A program made the translations under genes and the position numbers. Source: Actinacidiphila bryophytorum (lineage in GTDB: Bacteria > Actinomycetota > Actinomycetes > Streptomycetales > Streptomycetaceae). From it: a stretch of 64,000 bases of DNA. Positions 32,197 through 42,789 of this stretch are shown piece after piece; the stretch's first letter is position 1, and every line of letters starts with the position of its first letter. Under the pieces are notes generated by a model. The model was not told where the DNA came from. It was given only the letters and a program-made list of their open reading frames with translations, and made no database searches. The stretch covers positions 1 through 64,000 of the forward strand of contig NZ_JAFFIX010000030.1 of assembly GCF_016916835.1 (NCBI RefSeq). Direction: 5' to 3'.

Positions 32197-32708
32197 ACGA
32201 CCGCCCAGAGCCCGGCGCACCCGGGTCCGTGCGCCACTCGCTGGTCCTGCTGGCGGCCGTAGGCGCCGTCACGGTCACCCTGCTGGGCCTGGCCGAAGGG
32301 CTGCCGGGCCTGGCCACCGGGCTCGCCGTGTGCACCGTCGCGGGCCTGGCCATCGCCCGCTACGTCACCGGCGCCGGCACCCAGGACAGCGGCTTCCGCC
32401 GCTCGGTGCGGCTGCTCGGCAGCCGGGCTCCCGCCCTCGGCGAATGGCACCGCGTTGTCGACAAGTCGATCGGCGACCGCAGTGACGTGCACTTCAACGC
32501 CACCCTCAGACCGCAGTTGCAGCGCCTTTTCGCGGCCCGGCTCGCCGAGCGGCACGGCGTCGACCTCTACCGCAGGCCGGAGCGGGCCAAGGCCCTCGTC
32601 GGCGCCGACCTGTGGCCGTGGATCGACCCGGAGCGCCGCCCCGCGCACCGCCCCGACCACCCAGAAAGGGTGCTCCGCGCGCTGCTCGACCGGCTGGAGG
32701 CGCTGTGA
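32193..32708 (+). CDS. Two-helix membrane protein of the MoxR operon
   Basis: A 171-residue protein. Two membrane helices (about residues 17-33 and 40-57) precede a cytosolic domain of 110 residues with EWHRVVDKSIGDRSDVHFNATLRPQL and an acidic/basic helix VDLYRRPERAKALVGADLWPWIDP, both of which look conserved rather than shadow-like. I do not know a family name. GTGA overlap with the DUF4129 gene and a 52-bp gap to moxR place it in the operon. It is likely an accessory of the AAA+ machine. Confidence 0.8.
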   Translation: MNDRPEPGAPGSVRHSLVLLAAVGAVTVTLLGLAEGLPGLATGLAVCTVAGLAIARYVTGAGTQDSGFRRSVRLLGSRAPALGEWHRVVDKSIGDRSDVHFNATLRPQLQRLFAARLAERHGVDLYRRPERAKALVGADLWPWIDPERRPAHRPDHPERVLRALLDRLEAL

Positions 32709-32760
32709 GCGCCGCGACCGGCCGCCGCCCGTACACCACCAGGCACAGTGAGGACCAGAG

Positions 32761-33764
<1,004 letters not shown>

Positions 33765-33768
<4 letters not shown>

Positions 33769-35093
33769 CCGGGCGACCCCCCGCCCTGGACCGGGCGCTG
33801 GGCGGGGCGACGTCCGCGCCCACAGAACCGCCGCCCGCCCCGCCGCCCGGCTGGCGGGCCGGTGAACGCACCCTGCGCTACGGCACGCTCGCCGCGGTCG
33901 CGGTGGCCGCCGCCCTGGTCACCGGGCACGCCTGGCTGCTGGCCGCGGCCGCCGCCCCGCTGGCGCTGCTCGCCCTGGCCCTGCCCGCCGGCCGCAGACC
34001 GCAGCAGCTCACCCCCGCCGTCGACGTCGAGCCGCGGCGCTGCTTCGAGGGCGAGCAGATCACCGCCACGGTCACCCTCGCGCACGACGGCGCCGCGGGC
34101 CGCCTCGACCCGGGCATCACGCTGGGCCCGGGTGTGCGGCTCGACGACCTCGGTGTCACCGAGGGGCGGATCCGGCTGACCCTCACCGCACAGCGCTGGG
34201 GCCGCTGGACGCTCGGCACCGTGGACCTCGACGTGTACGACACCGGCGGCGCCGCCCGCCGCACCGTGCGGGTCGACCTCGGGGAGGTCGCGGTCTTCCC
34301 GGTCCCCACCGCGGCGGGCCTGACCCCCATCCCGGTGCGGCTGCCGCAGCGGCTCGGTGAGCACACCTCCACCCAGCGCGGCGAGGGTGTCGAGGTCACC
34401 GGCATCCACCCGTATGTGCGCGGCGACCGGCAGCGCCGCATCCACTGGCCCGCGACCACCCGCCGCGGCGAACTCCAGCTGCACCAGTTCGCCGCGGAGA
34501 AGGCCTCGGACACCGTCGTGCTGCTCGACGTGCTGGCCGACGTGCGCGACCCGGCGACCGGTACGTCCTCGCTCGACGAGACCTTCCGCGCCGCCGCGGG
34601 ACTGGTCCGCGCCTACCTGCGCACCCACGACAGGATCGGCGTGGTCTCGGTCGGCGGCGCCACCCGCTGGCTGCAGCCCGGCAGCGGCCAGGGCTACTTC
34701 TACCGGATCGTGGAGAGCGTCCTGGACGTCCGCAAGGACCTCGGCTACCGCACCAGCGGGCTGCGCAGGCTGCCGCCGCCCGCGCTGCCGGAGAGCGCGC
34801 TGGTCTACGTCTTCACCCCGCTCACAGACCAGCGCATCATCGACGTGCTCGACCAGGTCAGGTCGCGGGCCAACCCGCTGGTCGTGGTGGAGATCCCCAG
34901 CGGCGACCCGACGGTGGAGCCCGGCGACCGCACCGGGGAGCTGGCCCTGCGGCTGTGGCGCGCCGACCGCGACGCCATGCGCTTCGCGCTGACCGAACGC
35001 GGTATCGCCGTCATCGCCCACCGGCCGGGCGAGACCCTCGACCTGGCACTGGCGCCGCTGCTGCGCACCCGCATCCACGGAGGACGCCGATGA
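33765..35093 (+). CDS. DUF58 domain-containing membrane protein
   Basis: A 442-residue protein. Two hydrophobic segments at about residues 40-75, a beta-rich middle region (about 85-190), and the DUF58 domain with the signature GIHPYVRGDRQRRIHWPATTRRGELQLHQF around residues 225-250. The C-terminal part has a VWA-like fold (VVLLDVLADVRDP; no complete MIDAS motif is obvious). It overlaps moxR by 4 bp, as is usual for the MoxR-DUF58 pair. Cell-envelope location. Confidence 0.9.
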
Positions 35094-35614
35094 ACCGCGC
35101 CGCCGCCCACCGGCTGGCCGCCCGCATCCTCGGCACCGCCCTGGCCGTGGCCGCCTGCAACCCGCCCCGGGTCCTCGGCGCACCCGTCGCCGGCTGGGCA
35201 CTCGTCCTGGCCGCCGCGGGCGCCGCCTGGTGGGCCGCGCCAATGGTGGACACGCGCCCGGTGCTCAGCTCCATGCGGTGGTCCGCGGTCGCCGTGCACC
35301 GGCGCAACACGCTGCTGCCGGCCGGTGCGATCGTGCTGGCCGCGCTGACCGGCCCCGCGGTGTGGCTGGCCGGTTGCGTCACCGGGCTGCTGGTCGCCTA
35401 TCTGCTGGTCACCGACGGCTGGACGATGGGGGCGACCGCTCCCGCGGGCACCGACCGCGCGACCCCCGCGCTGGCCGCCACCGCCGCTGCGGCCGTCGTC
35501 TTCGCCGCCGCCACCGCGCCTGTCGCCGACACCTCATGGGCACGGCTGCCCGCGGCCCTCGCGATCGCGGCCACCGCCGCCTGCGTGGCGCTGGCCCTTC
35601 GACACCGCGCCTGA
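35090..35614 (+). CDS. Small integral membrane protein of the MoxR operon
   Basis: A 174-residue hydrophobic protein with about six predicted helices, including VLGAPVAGWALVLAAAGAAWW, LLPAGAIVLAALTGPAVWL and the C-terminal LPAALAIAATAACVALAL. It overlaps the DUF58 gene by 4 bp and ends the operon; a hairpin follows at 35644-35670. No family is recognised beyond membrane character. Confidence 0.8.
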   Translation: MNRAAAHRLAARILGTALAVAACNPPRVLGAPVAGWALVLAAAGAAWWAAPMVDTRPVLSSMRWSAVAVHRRNTLLPAGAIVLAALTGPAVWLAGCVTGLLVAYLLVTDGWTMGATAPAGTDRATPALAATAAAAVVFAAATAPVADTSWARLPAALAIAATAACVALALRHRA

Positions 35615-35643
35615 GCGACCGCGGCCCGCGGGTGTCCTGCCGA

Positions 35644-35670
35644 CCGCCCGCACTGCCCGTGGGCGGGCGG
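35644..35670. terminator. Hairpin after the MoxR operon
   Basis: CCGCCCGCAC (35644-35653) can pair with GTGGGCGGGCGG (35659-35670) with a small bulge and a 5-nt loop; no U-tract, as is common in streptomycetes. Confidence 0.5.
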
Positions 35671-35691
35671 CAGCCCCGGGAACACCACCTG

Positions 35692-35767
35692 TATCGGTTC
35701 AGTAAATACGGCCTTCTCTTCCGAACGACCTGCTTCCCATCAGCGCTTGCCGTGCTTTACCGTTTAA
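35692..35767 (+). promoter_or_regulatory. Candidate LacI-type control region of the beta-mannosidase
   Basis: TATCGGTTCAGTAAATA (35692-35708) and CATCAGCGCTTG (35737-35748) precede the gene by 62-139 bp. The same elements, GCGRTTCAGT and TTCAGCGCTGA, recur upstream of the solute-binding protein gene at 42505-42607, suggesting shared control by the LacI-type regulator encoded between them. Confidence 0.5.
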
Positions 35768-35830
35768 TGGCCCCGGCCCGCCCAGGGCCAGGGACCAGCC
35801 GACGCCGCAGGCAAGGGGCAAGGAGAAGCG

Positions 35831-38344
35831 ATGAAGGACGTCACACCGGTGGTCGACGGCTGGAAGCTCCGCCTGCCGGGCGGCGGCACAGGCGCCGGCC
35901 CAGGCGACGGCCCCCTCGGCCCCGGCACCGCGGGCGGACAGGACACCGTCGCCGCCGCCGTTCCCGGCTGCGTCCACACCGACCTGCTGGCCGCAGGCCT
36001 GCTCGCCGACCCCTTCCTGGACCGCAACGAGCAGGACGCGGCCTGGGTCGGCCGCACCGACTGGACGTACGAGACGGCGCTGCCCGCGCACACCACAGGA
36101 CACGAGCGCAGCGACCTGGTCTTCGACGGGCTCGACACCGTTGCCGAGATCACGCTGGGCGGTCGCAGGCTGGGCGCCACCCGCAACATGCACCGCAGCC
36201 ACCGCTTCGACGTCACCGCCGACCGCTCGGCCATCGCAGGCACCGCGCTGACCGTGGCCTTCACCTCGGCGTACACCGAGGCGGAAAGGGTCAGGTCGCT
36301 GGTGGGGGAGCGGCCCAACTCCTACCCCGAGCCCTTCCAGTACATCCGCAAGATGGCCTGCTCCTTCGGCTGGGACTGGGGGCCGACCCTGGTCACCGCC
36401 GGGATCTGGAAGCCGGTGCGCCTGGAGCACTGGTCCACCGCCCGGCTGGCCGGGGTCACCCCGCAGGTCACGGTGGCCGCCGGCACCGGCCGGGTCGAGG
36501 CCGGGATCGTCCTGGAAAGGACCGCGGCAGGCGCCGGCCGGCCGCTGACCATACGGCTGCGGGTGGGGGAGACCGTCACCGAGACCGCCGTGCCCGCGGA
36601 AGCGGACCGGGCCACCGCGGTCGCCGAGATCGCGGACCCCGACCTGTGGTGGCCGCACGGCTACGGCCGCCAGCCGCTCTACGACTGCGAGGTCACCCTG
36701 CTGGACCCCGCCGCCCCGGCCGGGGAACTCGACCGCTGGCAGCGCCGCGTCGGCTTCCGCACCGTCACCCTCGACACCTCGCCCGACGAGCACGGCACCG
36801 CCTTCACCCTGGCCGTCAACGGAACCCCGGTCTTCGCCCGCGGCGTCAACTGGATCCCCGACGACGCCCTGCCCACCAGGATCGACGCCGCCCGCTACCG
36901 GCGCCGGCTGCAGCAGGCCGTGGACGCCGGCGTCGACCTGGTGCGGGTCTGGGGCGGCGGCATCTACGAGAGCGACGACTTCTACGACGCCTGCGACGAA
37001 CTGGGCCTGCTGGTGTGGCAGGACTTCCTCTTCGCCTGCGCCGCCTACCCCGAGGAGCAGCCGCTGCGCTCCGAGATCGAGGCCGAGGCCAGGGAGAACG
37101 TCGCCAGGCTCGCCCCGCACCCGAGCCTGGCGCTGTGGAACGGCAACAACGAGAACCTGTGGGGCTTCCGCGACTGGGAGTGGGAGGACGCGCTGGCCGG
37201 CGACTCCTGGGGTGAGGGCTACTACCTGGGCCTGCTGGCCAGGGTCGTCGCCGAGACCGACCCGACCCGACCCTACTGGGCCGGCAGCCCCTGGTCGGGC
37301 TCGTGGGACCACCACCCCAACGACCCGCGGCACGGCACCGCCCACTCCTGGGAGGTGTGGAACCGCACCGACTACACCGACTACCGCGACAGCGTCCCGC
37401 GCTTCGTCGCCGAGTTCGGCTGGCAGGCGCCGCCGGCGTACGCCACCGCCCGCCGCGCCGTGTCCGACGACCCGCTGACCCCCGACTCGCCCGGCATGCT
37501 GCACCACCAGAAGGCCGCGGACGGCAACGGCAAGCTCACCCGCGGACTCGCCCGGCACTTCCCCCTGCCCGCCGACTTCGACACCTGGCACTACCTGACC
37601 CAGGTCAACCAGGCGCGGGCCGTCGCCACCGGCATCGAGCACTGGCGCTCGCACTGGCCGGTGTGCGCGGGCACCGTCGTCTGGCAGCTCAACGACTGCT
37701 GGCCGGTGACCTCCTGGGCCGCCGTCGACGGCGACGAGCGCCCCAAGCCGCTCTACCACGAGCTGAAGCGGCTCTACGCCGACCGGCTCGTCACCGTGCA
37801 ACCGCGCCCCGACGGCCTCGTCGCGGCGCTGGTCAACCAGACCGCGCAGGACTGGACGGGCACGGCGGTCCTGTGCCGGGTCGCGGTGGACGGCGCCGTA
37901 CTTGCCGAGGTACGGCTGCCGTTCACCGCGGCACCCAGGACCGTCGCCGAAGTCGCCCTGCCCGCACAGGTGCTGCCCGCGGACGGCAGCGGCAAGGAAC
38001 TGCTCACCGTACGGGCGGGGGAGCTGCGCGCCTTCTGGTTCCCGGTCCGCGACAAGGACTTCGGCTACCCCGAGCCCGGCTGGGACCTCGACCTGGCCGT
38101 CCACCCCGACGGCTCTGCCGCCGTCACCGTCACCGCACGCACCCTGCTGCGCGACCTGCTGCTGCAGGCCGACCGGCTCGGCCCCGGCGTCACCGCCGAC
38201 ACCGGCCTGACCACCCTGCTGCCCGGCGAGAGCGTCACCATCACCGTACGCGGCTGGGAGGTGCCCTCGTCCGACGCCGCCGCGGCCGCGCTGTACTGCG
38301 TGAACACGGCCGTGCGGGAAGGTGATGCGGGCGTGGCCCTGTGA
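35831..38344 (+). CDS. GH2 beta-mannosidase
   Basis: An 837-residue cytoplasmic glycosidase (no signal peptide) that removes beta-mannose from the non-reducing end of imported oligosaccharides. An N-terminal sugar-binding beta-sandwich spans about residues 1-190 with DWTYETALP and the YIRKMACSFGWDWGP motif, followed by an immunoglobulin-like domain and a TIM barrel from about residue 330 (GVNWIPDDALP, VRVWGGGIYESDDFYD). Acid/base Glu441 is in WNGNNENLWG and nucleophile Glu528 in FVAEFGWQAPP. The ATG at 35831 follows AAGGGGCAAGGAGAAG. Translationally coupled to the LacI regulator; an ABC importer is convergent. Confidence 0.94.
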   Translation: MKDVTPVVDGWKLRLPGGGTGAGPGDGPLGPGTAGGQDTVAAAVPGCVHTDLLAAGLLADPFLDRNEQDAAWVGRTDWTYETALPAHTTGHERSDLVFDGLDTVAEITLGGRRLGATRNMHRSHRFDVTADRSAIAGTALTVAFTSAYTEAERVRSLVGERPNSYPEPFQYIRKMACSFGWDWGPTLVTAGIWKPVRLEHWSTARLAGVTPQVTVAAGTGRVEAGIVLERTAAGAGRPLTIRLRVGETVTETAVPAEADRATAVAEIADPDLWWPHGYGRQPLYDCEVTLLDPAAPAGELDRWQRRVGFRTVTLDTSPDEHGTAFTLAVNGTPVFARGVNWIPDDALPTRIDAARYRRRLQQAVDAGVDLVRVWGGGIYESDDFYDACDELGLLVWQDFLFACAAYPEEQPLRSEIEAEARENVARLAPHPSLALWNGNNENLWGFRDWEWEDALAGDSWGEGYYLGLLARVVAETDPTRPYWAGSPWSGSWDHHPNDPRHGTAHSWEVWNRTDYTDYRDSVPRFVAEFGWQAPPAYATARRAVSDDPLTPDSPGMLHHQKAADGNGKLTRGLARHFPLPADFDTWHYLTQVNQARAVATGIEHWRSHWPVCAGTVVWQLNDCWPVTSWAAVDGDERPKPLYHELKRLYADRLVTVQPRPDGLVAALVNQTAQDWTGTAVLCRVAVDGAVLAEVRLPFTAAPRTVAEVALPAQVLPADGSGKELLTVRAGELRAFWFPVRDKDFGYPEPGWDLDLAVHPDGSAAVTVTARTLLRDLLLQADRLGPGVTADTGLTTLLPGESVTITVRGWEVPSSDAAAAALYCVNTAVREGDAGVAL

Positions 38345-39384
38345 CCGGGTCCTCCCCGGCCGGCCCAGGACACCGCCCCACCATCAAGGACGTCGCCGCT
38401 CTCGCGGGCGTGTCCAAGGGGGCGGTGTCGATGGCCTTCAACGGCCGCCCCGGCGTCTCGGAGGCCACCCGCGCCCGGGTGCTGGCGGCGGCCGGCGCGC
38501 TGGGGTGGGAGCCCAGCCTGTCGGCCCGCGCCCTGTCCGGCTCCCGCACCGACACCGTCGGCCTGGCCATCGCCCGCCCGGCCCGGATGCTCGGACTCGA
38601 ACCGTTCTACATGGAGTTCATCTCCGGCATCGAGAGCGTCCTCGCCGAGCGCGGCGGCGCCCTGCTGCTGCGGCTGGTCAAGGACGCCGACGAGGAGATC
38701 GGGGTGCAGCGGGCCTGGTGGCGCTCCCGGCAGGTCTCCGGGTCGGTCCTGGTCGACTTCCGCAAGGACGACCCGCGGGCATCGGAACTGGCCGGCCTCG
38801 GCCTGCCCGCCGTCGCCGTCGGCCACCCTTCGCTCACCGGCGGCCTGCCCTCGGCCTGGACCGACGACGCGGCGGCCGTCGGCGAGGCCGTGCGCTACCT
38901 GGCGGCGCTCGGCCACCGCAGGATCGCCCGGGTCGGCGGCGCGGCAGAACTCGGCCACACCGCGATCAGGGCCGCCGCCTTCGAGGCCGCAGCACACGAG
39001 CTGGGCCTTGAGCAGTGGTCGAGCATCGACACCGACTTCTCCGGCACCCAGGGCGCCCGCGCCACCCGTACGCTGCTCGCCTCGCCGCACCGCCCCACCG
39101 CGGTCCTCTACGACAACGACCTGACGGCGGTGGCCGGCCTGTCGGTCGCCGCCGAGATGGGCCTGTCGGTGCCGCGCGACATCTCCCTGCTGGCCTGGGA
39201 CGACTCCCAGCTGTGCCGGCTCACCCGGCCCGAGCTGTCGGCGATGAGCCACGACGTCTTCGGCTTCGGCGCCGAGGTGGCCCGCCGGCTGCTGACCGTA
39301 CTCGACGGCGGGCAGCCGGAAGCGGGGCCGGTCGCCACGCCGGTACTGACCCCGCGCGGCAGCACGGCCCCGCCGCGGCACTGA
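38341..39384 (+). CDS. LacI-family transcriptional regulator
   Basis: A 347-residue repressor. The LacI helix-turn-helix at residues 12-60 contains TIKDVAALAGVSKGAVSMAFNG and the hinge SARALSGSRTDTVGLAIARP; the periplasmic-binding-protein-like domain follows, with PTAVLYDNDLTAVAG and DISLLAWDDSQL. It starts with GTG overlapping the beta-mannosidase stop (GTGA), so it is made with the enzyme. Effector is probably a manno-oligosaccharide; likely targets are the beta-mannosidase and transporter promoters, which share candidate half-sites. Confidence 0.93.
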   Translation: MTGSSPAGPGHRPTIKDVAALAGVSKGAVSMAFNGRPGVSEATRARVLAAAGALGWEPSLSARALSGSRTDTVGLAIARPARMLGLEPFYMEFISGIESVLAERGGALLLRLVKDADEEIGVQRAWWRSRQVSGSVLVDFRKDDPRASELAGLGLPAVAVGHPSLTGGLPSAWTDDAAAVGEAVRYLAALGHRRIARVGGAAELGHTAIRAAAFEAAAHELGLEQWSSIDTDFSGTQGARATRTLLASPHRPTAVLYDNDLTAVAGLSVAAEMGLSVPRDISLLAWDDSQLCRLTRPELSAMSHDVFGFGAEVARRLLTVLDGGQPEAGPVATPVLTPRGSTAPPRH

Positions 39385-39414
39385 AAGGGCAGTGCGACCG
39401 CGGGCAGGTGCGGG

Positions 39415-40245
39415 CTACTTGGTCGCCCCCCGGGTGAAGCCGTTGTAGATGAACCGCTGCAGGAAGAGGAAGACCACCAGCGTCGGCACCATCACCAGGA
39501 TCGCGCCGGCCGAGATGTCCTCCCAATGCGCGCCGAAAGGCCCCTTGAAGCGGAAGAGCGACGTCGAGATGGTGCCCAGGTTCTCCGAGGGCATGTACAG
39601 GAAGGGGATGTAGAAGTCGTTGTAGACCGTGATGCCCTTGATGATCACCACGGTCGCGATGGCCGGCTTGAGCAGCGGCAGGATGATCCGCCAGTAGATG
39701 GTGAAGGAGTTGGCCCCGTCGATCCTGGCCGCCTCGTCCAGCGAGATCGGGATGCCCCTGATGAACTGCAGGAAGATGTAGATCGACACGATGTCGGTGC
39801 CCATGTACAGCACGATCGGCGCCCACCGGCTGTCGAACATCCCGAAGCTGTCCACGATCTTGAAGGTGGCGACCTGCGTCGTCACGCTCGGCACCAGCGA
39901 CCCGACCAGGAACAGCGCGACCACCAGCCGGCGCAGCCGGAAGCGGAAGCGGTCGATCGCGAACGCCGCCATCGAGCCGATCAGCACCGTCCCGCCGATC
40001 GAGAACACCAGGATGAAGGCGGTGTTCCAGAACGCCCTGAGCATCTTCCCGGCCCTGAAGGCCGTCACGTAGTTGTGGTAGTTCAGCCAGTCGTGCGGCA
40101 GCGTGAGCGCGCCGCTGCCCCGGCTGATCTCCCCTGACGTCTTCAGCGAGGTCAGGAAGACCGCGAGCAGCGGCAGCAGCACCACCGCGCAGGCCAGCAG
40201 CAGCGAGAGGTAGACCAGCGACCTCAGCAGCGCCTTGCGGGTCAT
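39415..40245 (-). CDS. Carbohydrate ABC transporter permease (MalG type)
   Basis: A 276-residue permease with six membrane helices. The EAA loop, which contacts the ATPase, is LDEAARIDGANSFTIYWRIILPLLKPA at about residues 180-206. It ends in FLQRFIYNGFTRGATK, the usual CUT1 sugar permease tail. ATG overlaps the stop of the first permease gene (ATGA). No ATP-binding subunit is encoded in the locus; in streptomycetes such importers usually share the MsiK ATPase. Probable substrate: beta-mannosides. Confidence 0.94.
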   Translation of the reverse strand: MTRKALLRSLVYLSLLLACAVVLLPLLAVFLTSLKTSGEISRGSGALTLPHDWLNYHNYVTAFRAGKMLRAFWNTAFILVFSIGGTVLIGSMAAFAIDRFRFRLRRLVVALFLVGSLVPSVTTQVATFKIVDSFGMFDSRWAPIVLYMGTDIVSIYIFLQFIRGIPISLDEAARIDGANSFTIYWRIILPLLKPAIATVVIIKGITVYNDFYIPFLYMPSENLGTISTSLFRFKGPFGAHWEDISAGAILVMVPTLVVFLFLQRFIYNGFTRGATK

Positions 40246-41117
40246 ACGAGATCGTTCCTCTCGTCGGGCACCACGATGCGCTGCAGCCAGGTCACCAGCA
40301 GGATGATCACCAGCAGGGCGACGGCCGCCGCCGAGGCGAGCCCCATCTTGTTGAACTCGAAGGCCAGCTTCACCGTCTGGATCACGAAGGTCTGGGTGCC
40401 CGCCGCGCCGTTGGTCATGATGAACGGGATCTCGAACGCCGACAGCGATCCGGAGATCGCCAGGATCGCGCTCAGGCTCAGCACCGGCTTGATGCCCGGC
40501 GCGATGATGTGCCGGAACTGCTGCCAGCGGTTGGCCCCGTCCAGCTCCGAGGCCTCGTACAGCTCGCCGGGTATCGACTGGATCGCGCCCAGGAACAGCA
40601 CGAAGTTCAGGCCCATGAAGCGCCACACCGACACCCCGGCGAGTGAGGTGTTGGCGACGCGCCCGCTGCCCAGCCAGGAGTGGTGGCCGTGCACCCCGAA
40701 GGCGCCGAGCACCGTGTCGAGGGTGCCGTGCGGCTGGAAGAAGTACAGGAAGACCAGGCCGATCGCGACCCCGTTGATCAGGTAGGGGAAGAACAGGATC
40801 CCCTTGAAGAGGTTCCTGAACCGCACGTCGAAGCTCAGCACGGTCGCGAAGTACAGCGCCAGCACGATCTGCACCACCGAGGCGACCAGGTAGTAGATGC
40901 TGACGAAGAAGACCTGGAAGAGCTCGGGTCTGGTGAACAGCTCCACGTAGTTCCTGGTGCCGACGTAGTTGCGGTCGGGGCTGACCCCGTCCCAGTCGGT
41001 GAAGCTGTCCCTGATCATGTTCCCCACCGGTATGCAGGTGAAGGTGACCAGCAGAGCCAGCGGCACCGCCAGGTAGAGCCACGGCGTCACGGTCCGCCAG
41101 ACCCGGGCGCGGGTCAC
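40242..41117 (-). CDS. Carbohydrate ABC transporter permease (MalF type)
   Basis: A 291-residue permease with six predicted helices, beginning WLYLAVPLALLVTFTCIPVG. The EAA loop is ELYEASELDGANRWQQFRHIIAPGIKP. A conserved RNYVELF region follows the first helix. The GTG at 41117 overlaps the stop of the solute-binding protein gene, and its own stop overlaps the next permease start, so the three genes are translated as a chain. Confidence 0.94.
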   Translation of the reverse strand: MTRARVWRTVTPWLYLAVPLALLVTFTCIPVGNMIRDSFTDWDGVSPDRNYVGTRNYVELFTRPELFQVFFVSIYYLVASVVQIVLALYFATVLSFDVRFRNLFKGILFFPYLINGVAIGLVFLYFFQPHGTLDTVLGAFGVHGHHSWLGSGRVANTSLAGVSVWRFMGLNFVLFLGAIQSIPGELYEASELDGANRWQQFRHIIAPGIKPVLSLSAILAISGSLSAFEIPFIMTNGAAGTQTFVIQTVKLAFEFNKMGLASAAAVALLVIILLVTWLQRIVVPDERNDLV

Positions 41118-42439
41118 AGGCTTGCGGTCTTCTGCGCGGAGGCCCACTTCTTGGCGAGGTCGGCGAAGATGCCGTGCAGGTCGCCGCCTGCCGCACCGCG
41201 GGCCACGTCGATCAGGTGCCGGCGGTAGTCGGGCTTGTTCGTCATGCCGATCTCGGACTGGTTGTCGATGCTGGTGACCTTGGCGCTCTGCGCCTGCGAC
41301 ATCTCCACGAACCGCACACCGGCGTCCTGGAAGGGCTTGAGCGCCGACGGCATCGCGCCGCCCTTGAGCGTGGGGACGGCCTGGTTGGTCTGCACGTAGC
41401 CGGACTTGTCGGTGAACCAGTCGATCCAGGCCCGCGCCGCCGCCTTGTGGCCGGAGTGGATGTTGACCGCCTCCTGGTAGTCCGGCGCGACCGGGGTGCA
41501 GAACTTGCCGTCCTTCTGCGCCGGGAAGGGCATGTAGCCGATCTCGCCCGGGTCCTTGCCGGCCTTCTTGGCCGCGTCCTGCATCTGCACGATGGCCCAC
41601 GAGCCCAGCCACATGGTGCCGATCTTCCCGGTGGCCAGCAGGTTCTTGCTGTTCTCCCAGTTGGTGGTGGTCGGGTCCTGCTCGGAGAGCTTGTCGTGCA
41701 CGATGTCGTACAGCAGCGTGTCGCCGATGTTCAGGTCGGTGCCGGCCTGCCAGGGGTCGGACTGGGTGGCCGGCTCGTCGCCCGCCTTGGGGTCGCAGGT
41801 CGCCGCGCCCTGGACCTGCGTCCAGGCGGTCAGCGGCCAGCCGTCCTTGTAGTTGGTGTAGTACGGGGTCGCGGACGTCTTGGCCTTGACGGCCGCCAGG
41901 TCGGCGAGGAACTCGTCGGGCGTCGTGGGCCAGTCGGTGATCCCGGCCTGCTGCCACACGGTCTTGTTGTAGACGAAGCCCTGGACATTGGCGAAGTTCG
42001 CGATGCCGTAGACCTTGCCGCCCACCGTCGCCTTGTCGGTGAAGGTGTACTGCTCGGCCAGCGCGTCCGCGGTGCCCAGCGAGGCGAAGAACTTCGGGTA
42101 GTCCAGGGTCTTGATGGCCGCCGGGATCATGAGCACGTCGCCGTAGTTCGACGTGTTCATCCGGATCTTGACCTCGCCCTCGTAGTCCGTGATGCCCTCG
42201 AAGGTGACATGGACCTTCGGGTAGAGCTTGGTGAACTCGGCCGCGTACTTCTTCATCGTGCCGTCCTGCACCAGGTCGGTGCGCTGGGTCAGGACCTTGA
42301 TGTCGCCGGTGACCTTGCCGGGGTCCGCCGGTGAGTCGGCGGAGTCCCCGCCGGAGGCCGAGGAGCCTCCGCCGCCGCAGGCCGTCGCCAGCAGCGCCAT
42401 GGCGGCGAGCAGCGAACCGGCGAGTGCTGAGCGCTTCAT
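41114..42439 (-). CDS. Lipoprotein sugar-binding protein of an ABC importer
   Basis: A 441-residue extracellular solute-binding protein (family 1). The signal peptide MKRSALAGSLLAAMALLATACGG carries a lipobox (LATAC) with Cys at residue 21, so it is lipid-anchored. The mature part shows YEGEVKIRMNTSNYGDVLMIP, GTMWLGSWAIVQMQDA and typical CUT1 features. ATG 42439 is chosen for the signal peptide; ATGs at 42448 and 42460 are in frame. It binds the substrate of the two downstream permeases. Divergent region upstream holds repeated candidate operators. Confidence 0.92.
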   Translation of the reverse strand: MKRSALAGSLLAAMALLATACGGGGSSASGGDSADSPADPGKVTGDIKVLTQRTDLVQDGTMKKYAAEFTKLYPKVHVTFEGITDYEGEVKIRMNTSNYGDVLMIPAAIKTLDYPKFFASLGTADALAEQYTFTDKATVGGKVYGIANFANVQGFVYNKTVWQQAGITDWPTTPDEFLADLAAVKAKTSATPYYTNYKDGWPLTAWTQVQGAATCDPKAGDEPATQSDPWQAGTDLNIGDTLLYDIVHDKLSEQDPTTTNWENSKNLLATGKIGTMWLGSWAIVQMQDAAKKAGKDPGEIGYMPFPAQKDGKFCTPVAPDYQEAVNIHSGHKAAARAWIDWFTDKSGYVQTNQAVPTLKGGAMPSALKPFQDAGVRFVEMSQAQSAKVTSIDNQSEIGMTNKPDYRRHLIDVARGAAGGDLHGIFADLAKKWASAQKTASL

Positions 42440-42504
42440 GTGCACCATCTCCGTTTCCACGACGTCCGAGCGAGTCCGGGAGGGGACGACGCGCAGCGCG
42501 GTAC

Positions 42505-42607
42505 TTAAGCGATTCAGTAGTGGAACGACGGCACTATTGCATTGGGTTGTGGGGCGGTAAAGACAGTGATTCAGCGCTGATGCTTAACCGTTACACAGCG
42601 GTTCAGT
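42505..42607. promoter_or_regulatory. Repeated LacI-type half-sites upstream of the sugar importer
   Basis: GCGATTCAGT (42509-42518), GTGATTCAGCGCTGA (42566-42580, with the perfect palindrome TCAGCGCTGA at 42571-42580) and GCGGTTCAGT (42598-42607) lie 70-170 bp before the binding-protein start, within the 350-bp gap 42440-42789. Similar elements precede the beta-mannosidase. The rest of the gap, including AGAGGAGG near 42672, contains no gene I can support. Confidence 0.55.
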
Positions 42608-42789
42608 GGAAGCAGCCGTACCGCCGGTGGGGTAGGTTGGGCGCCGACCGGCAACACGCCGTTTCCAGCAGAGGAGGTGGGACCGATCACCGCTGTTCCG
42701 TATGTCGCGCTCCCACCGCACGGCCCCGCGAGGCCGACGGCCTCCTGACCGGGCCGGGGGAGCGCCGACCGCCCTCCCGAGAGGTTCAC

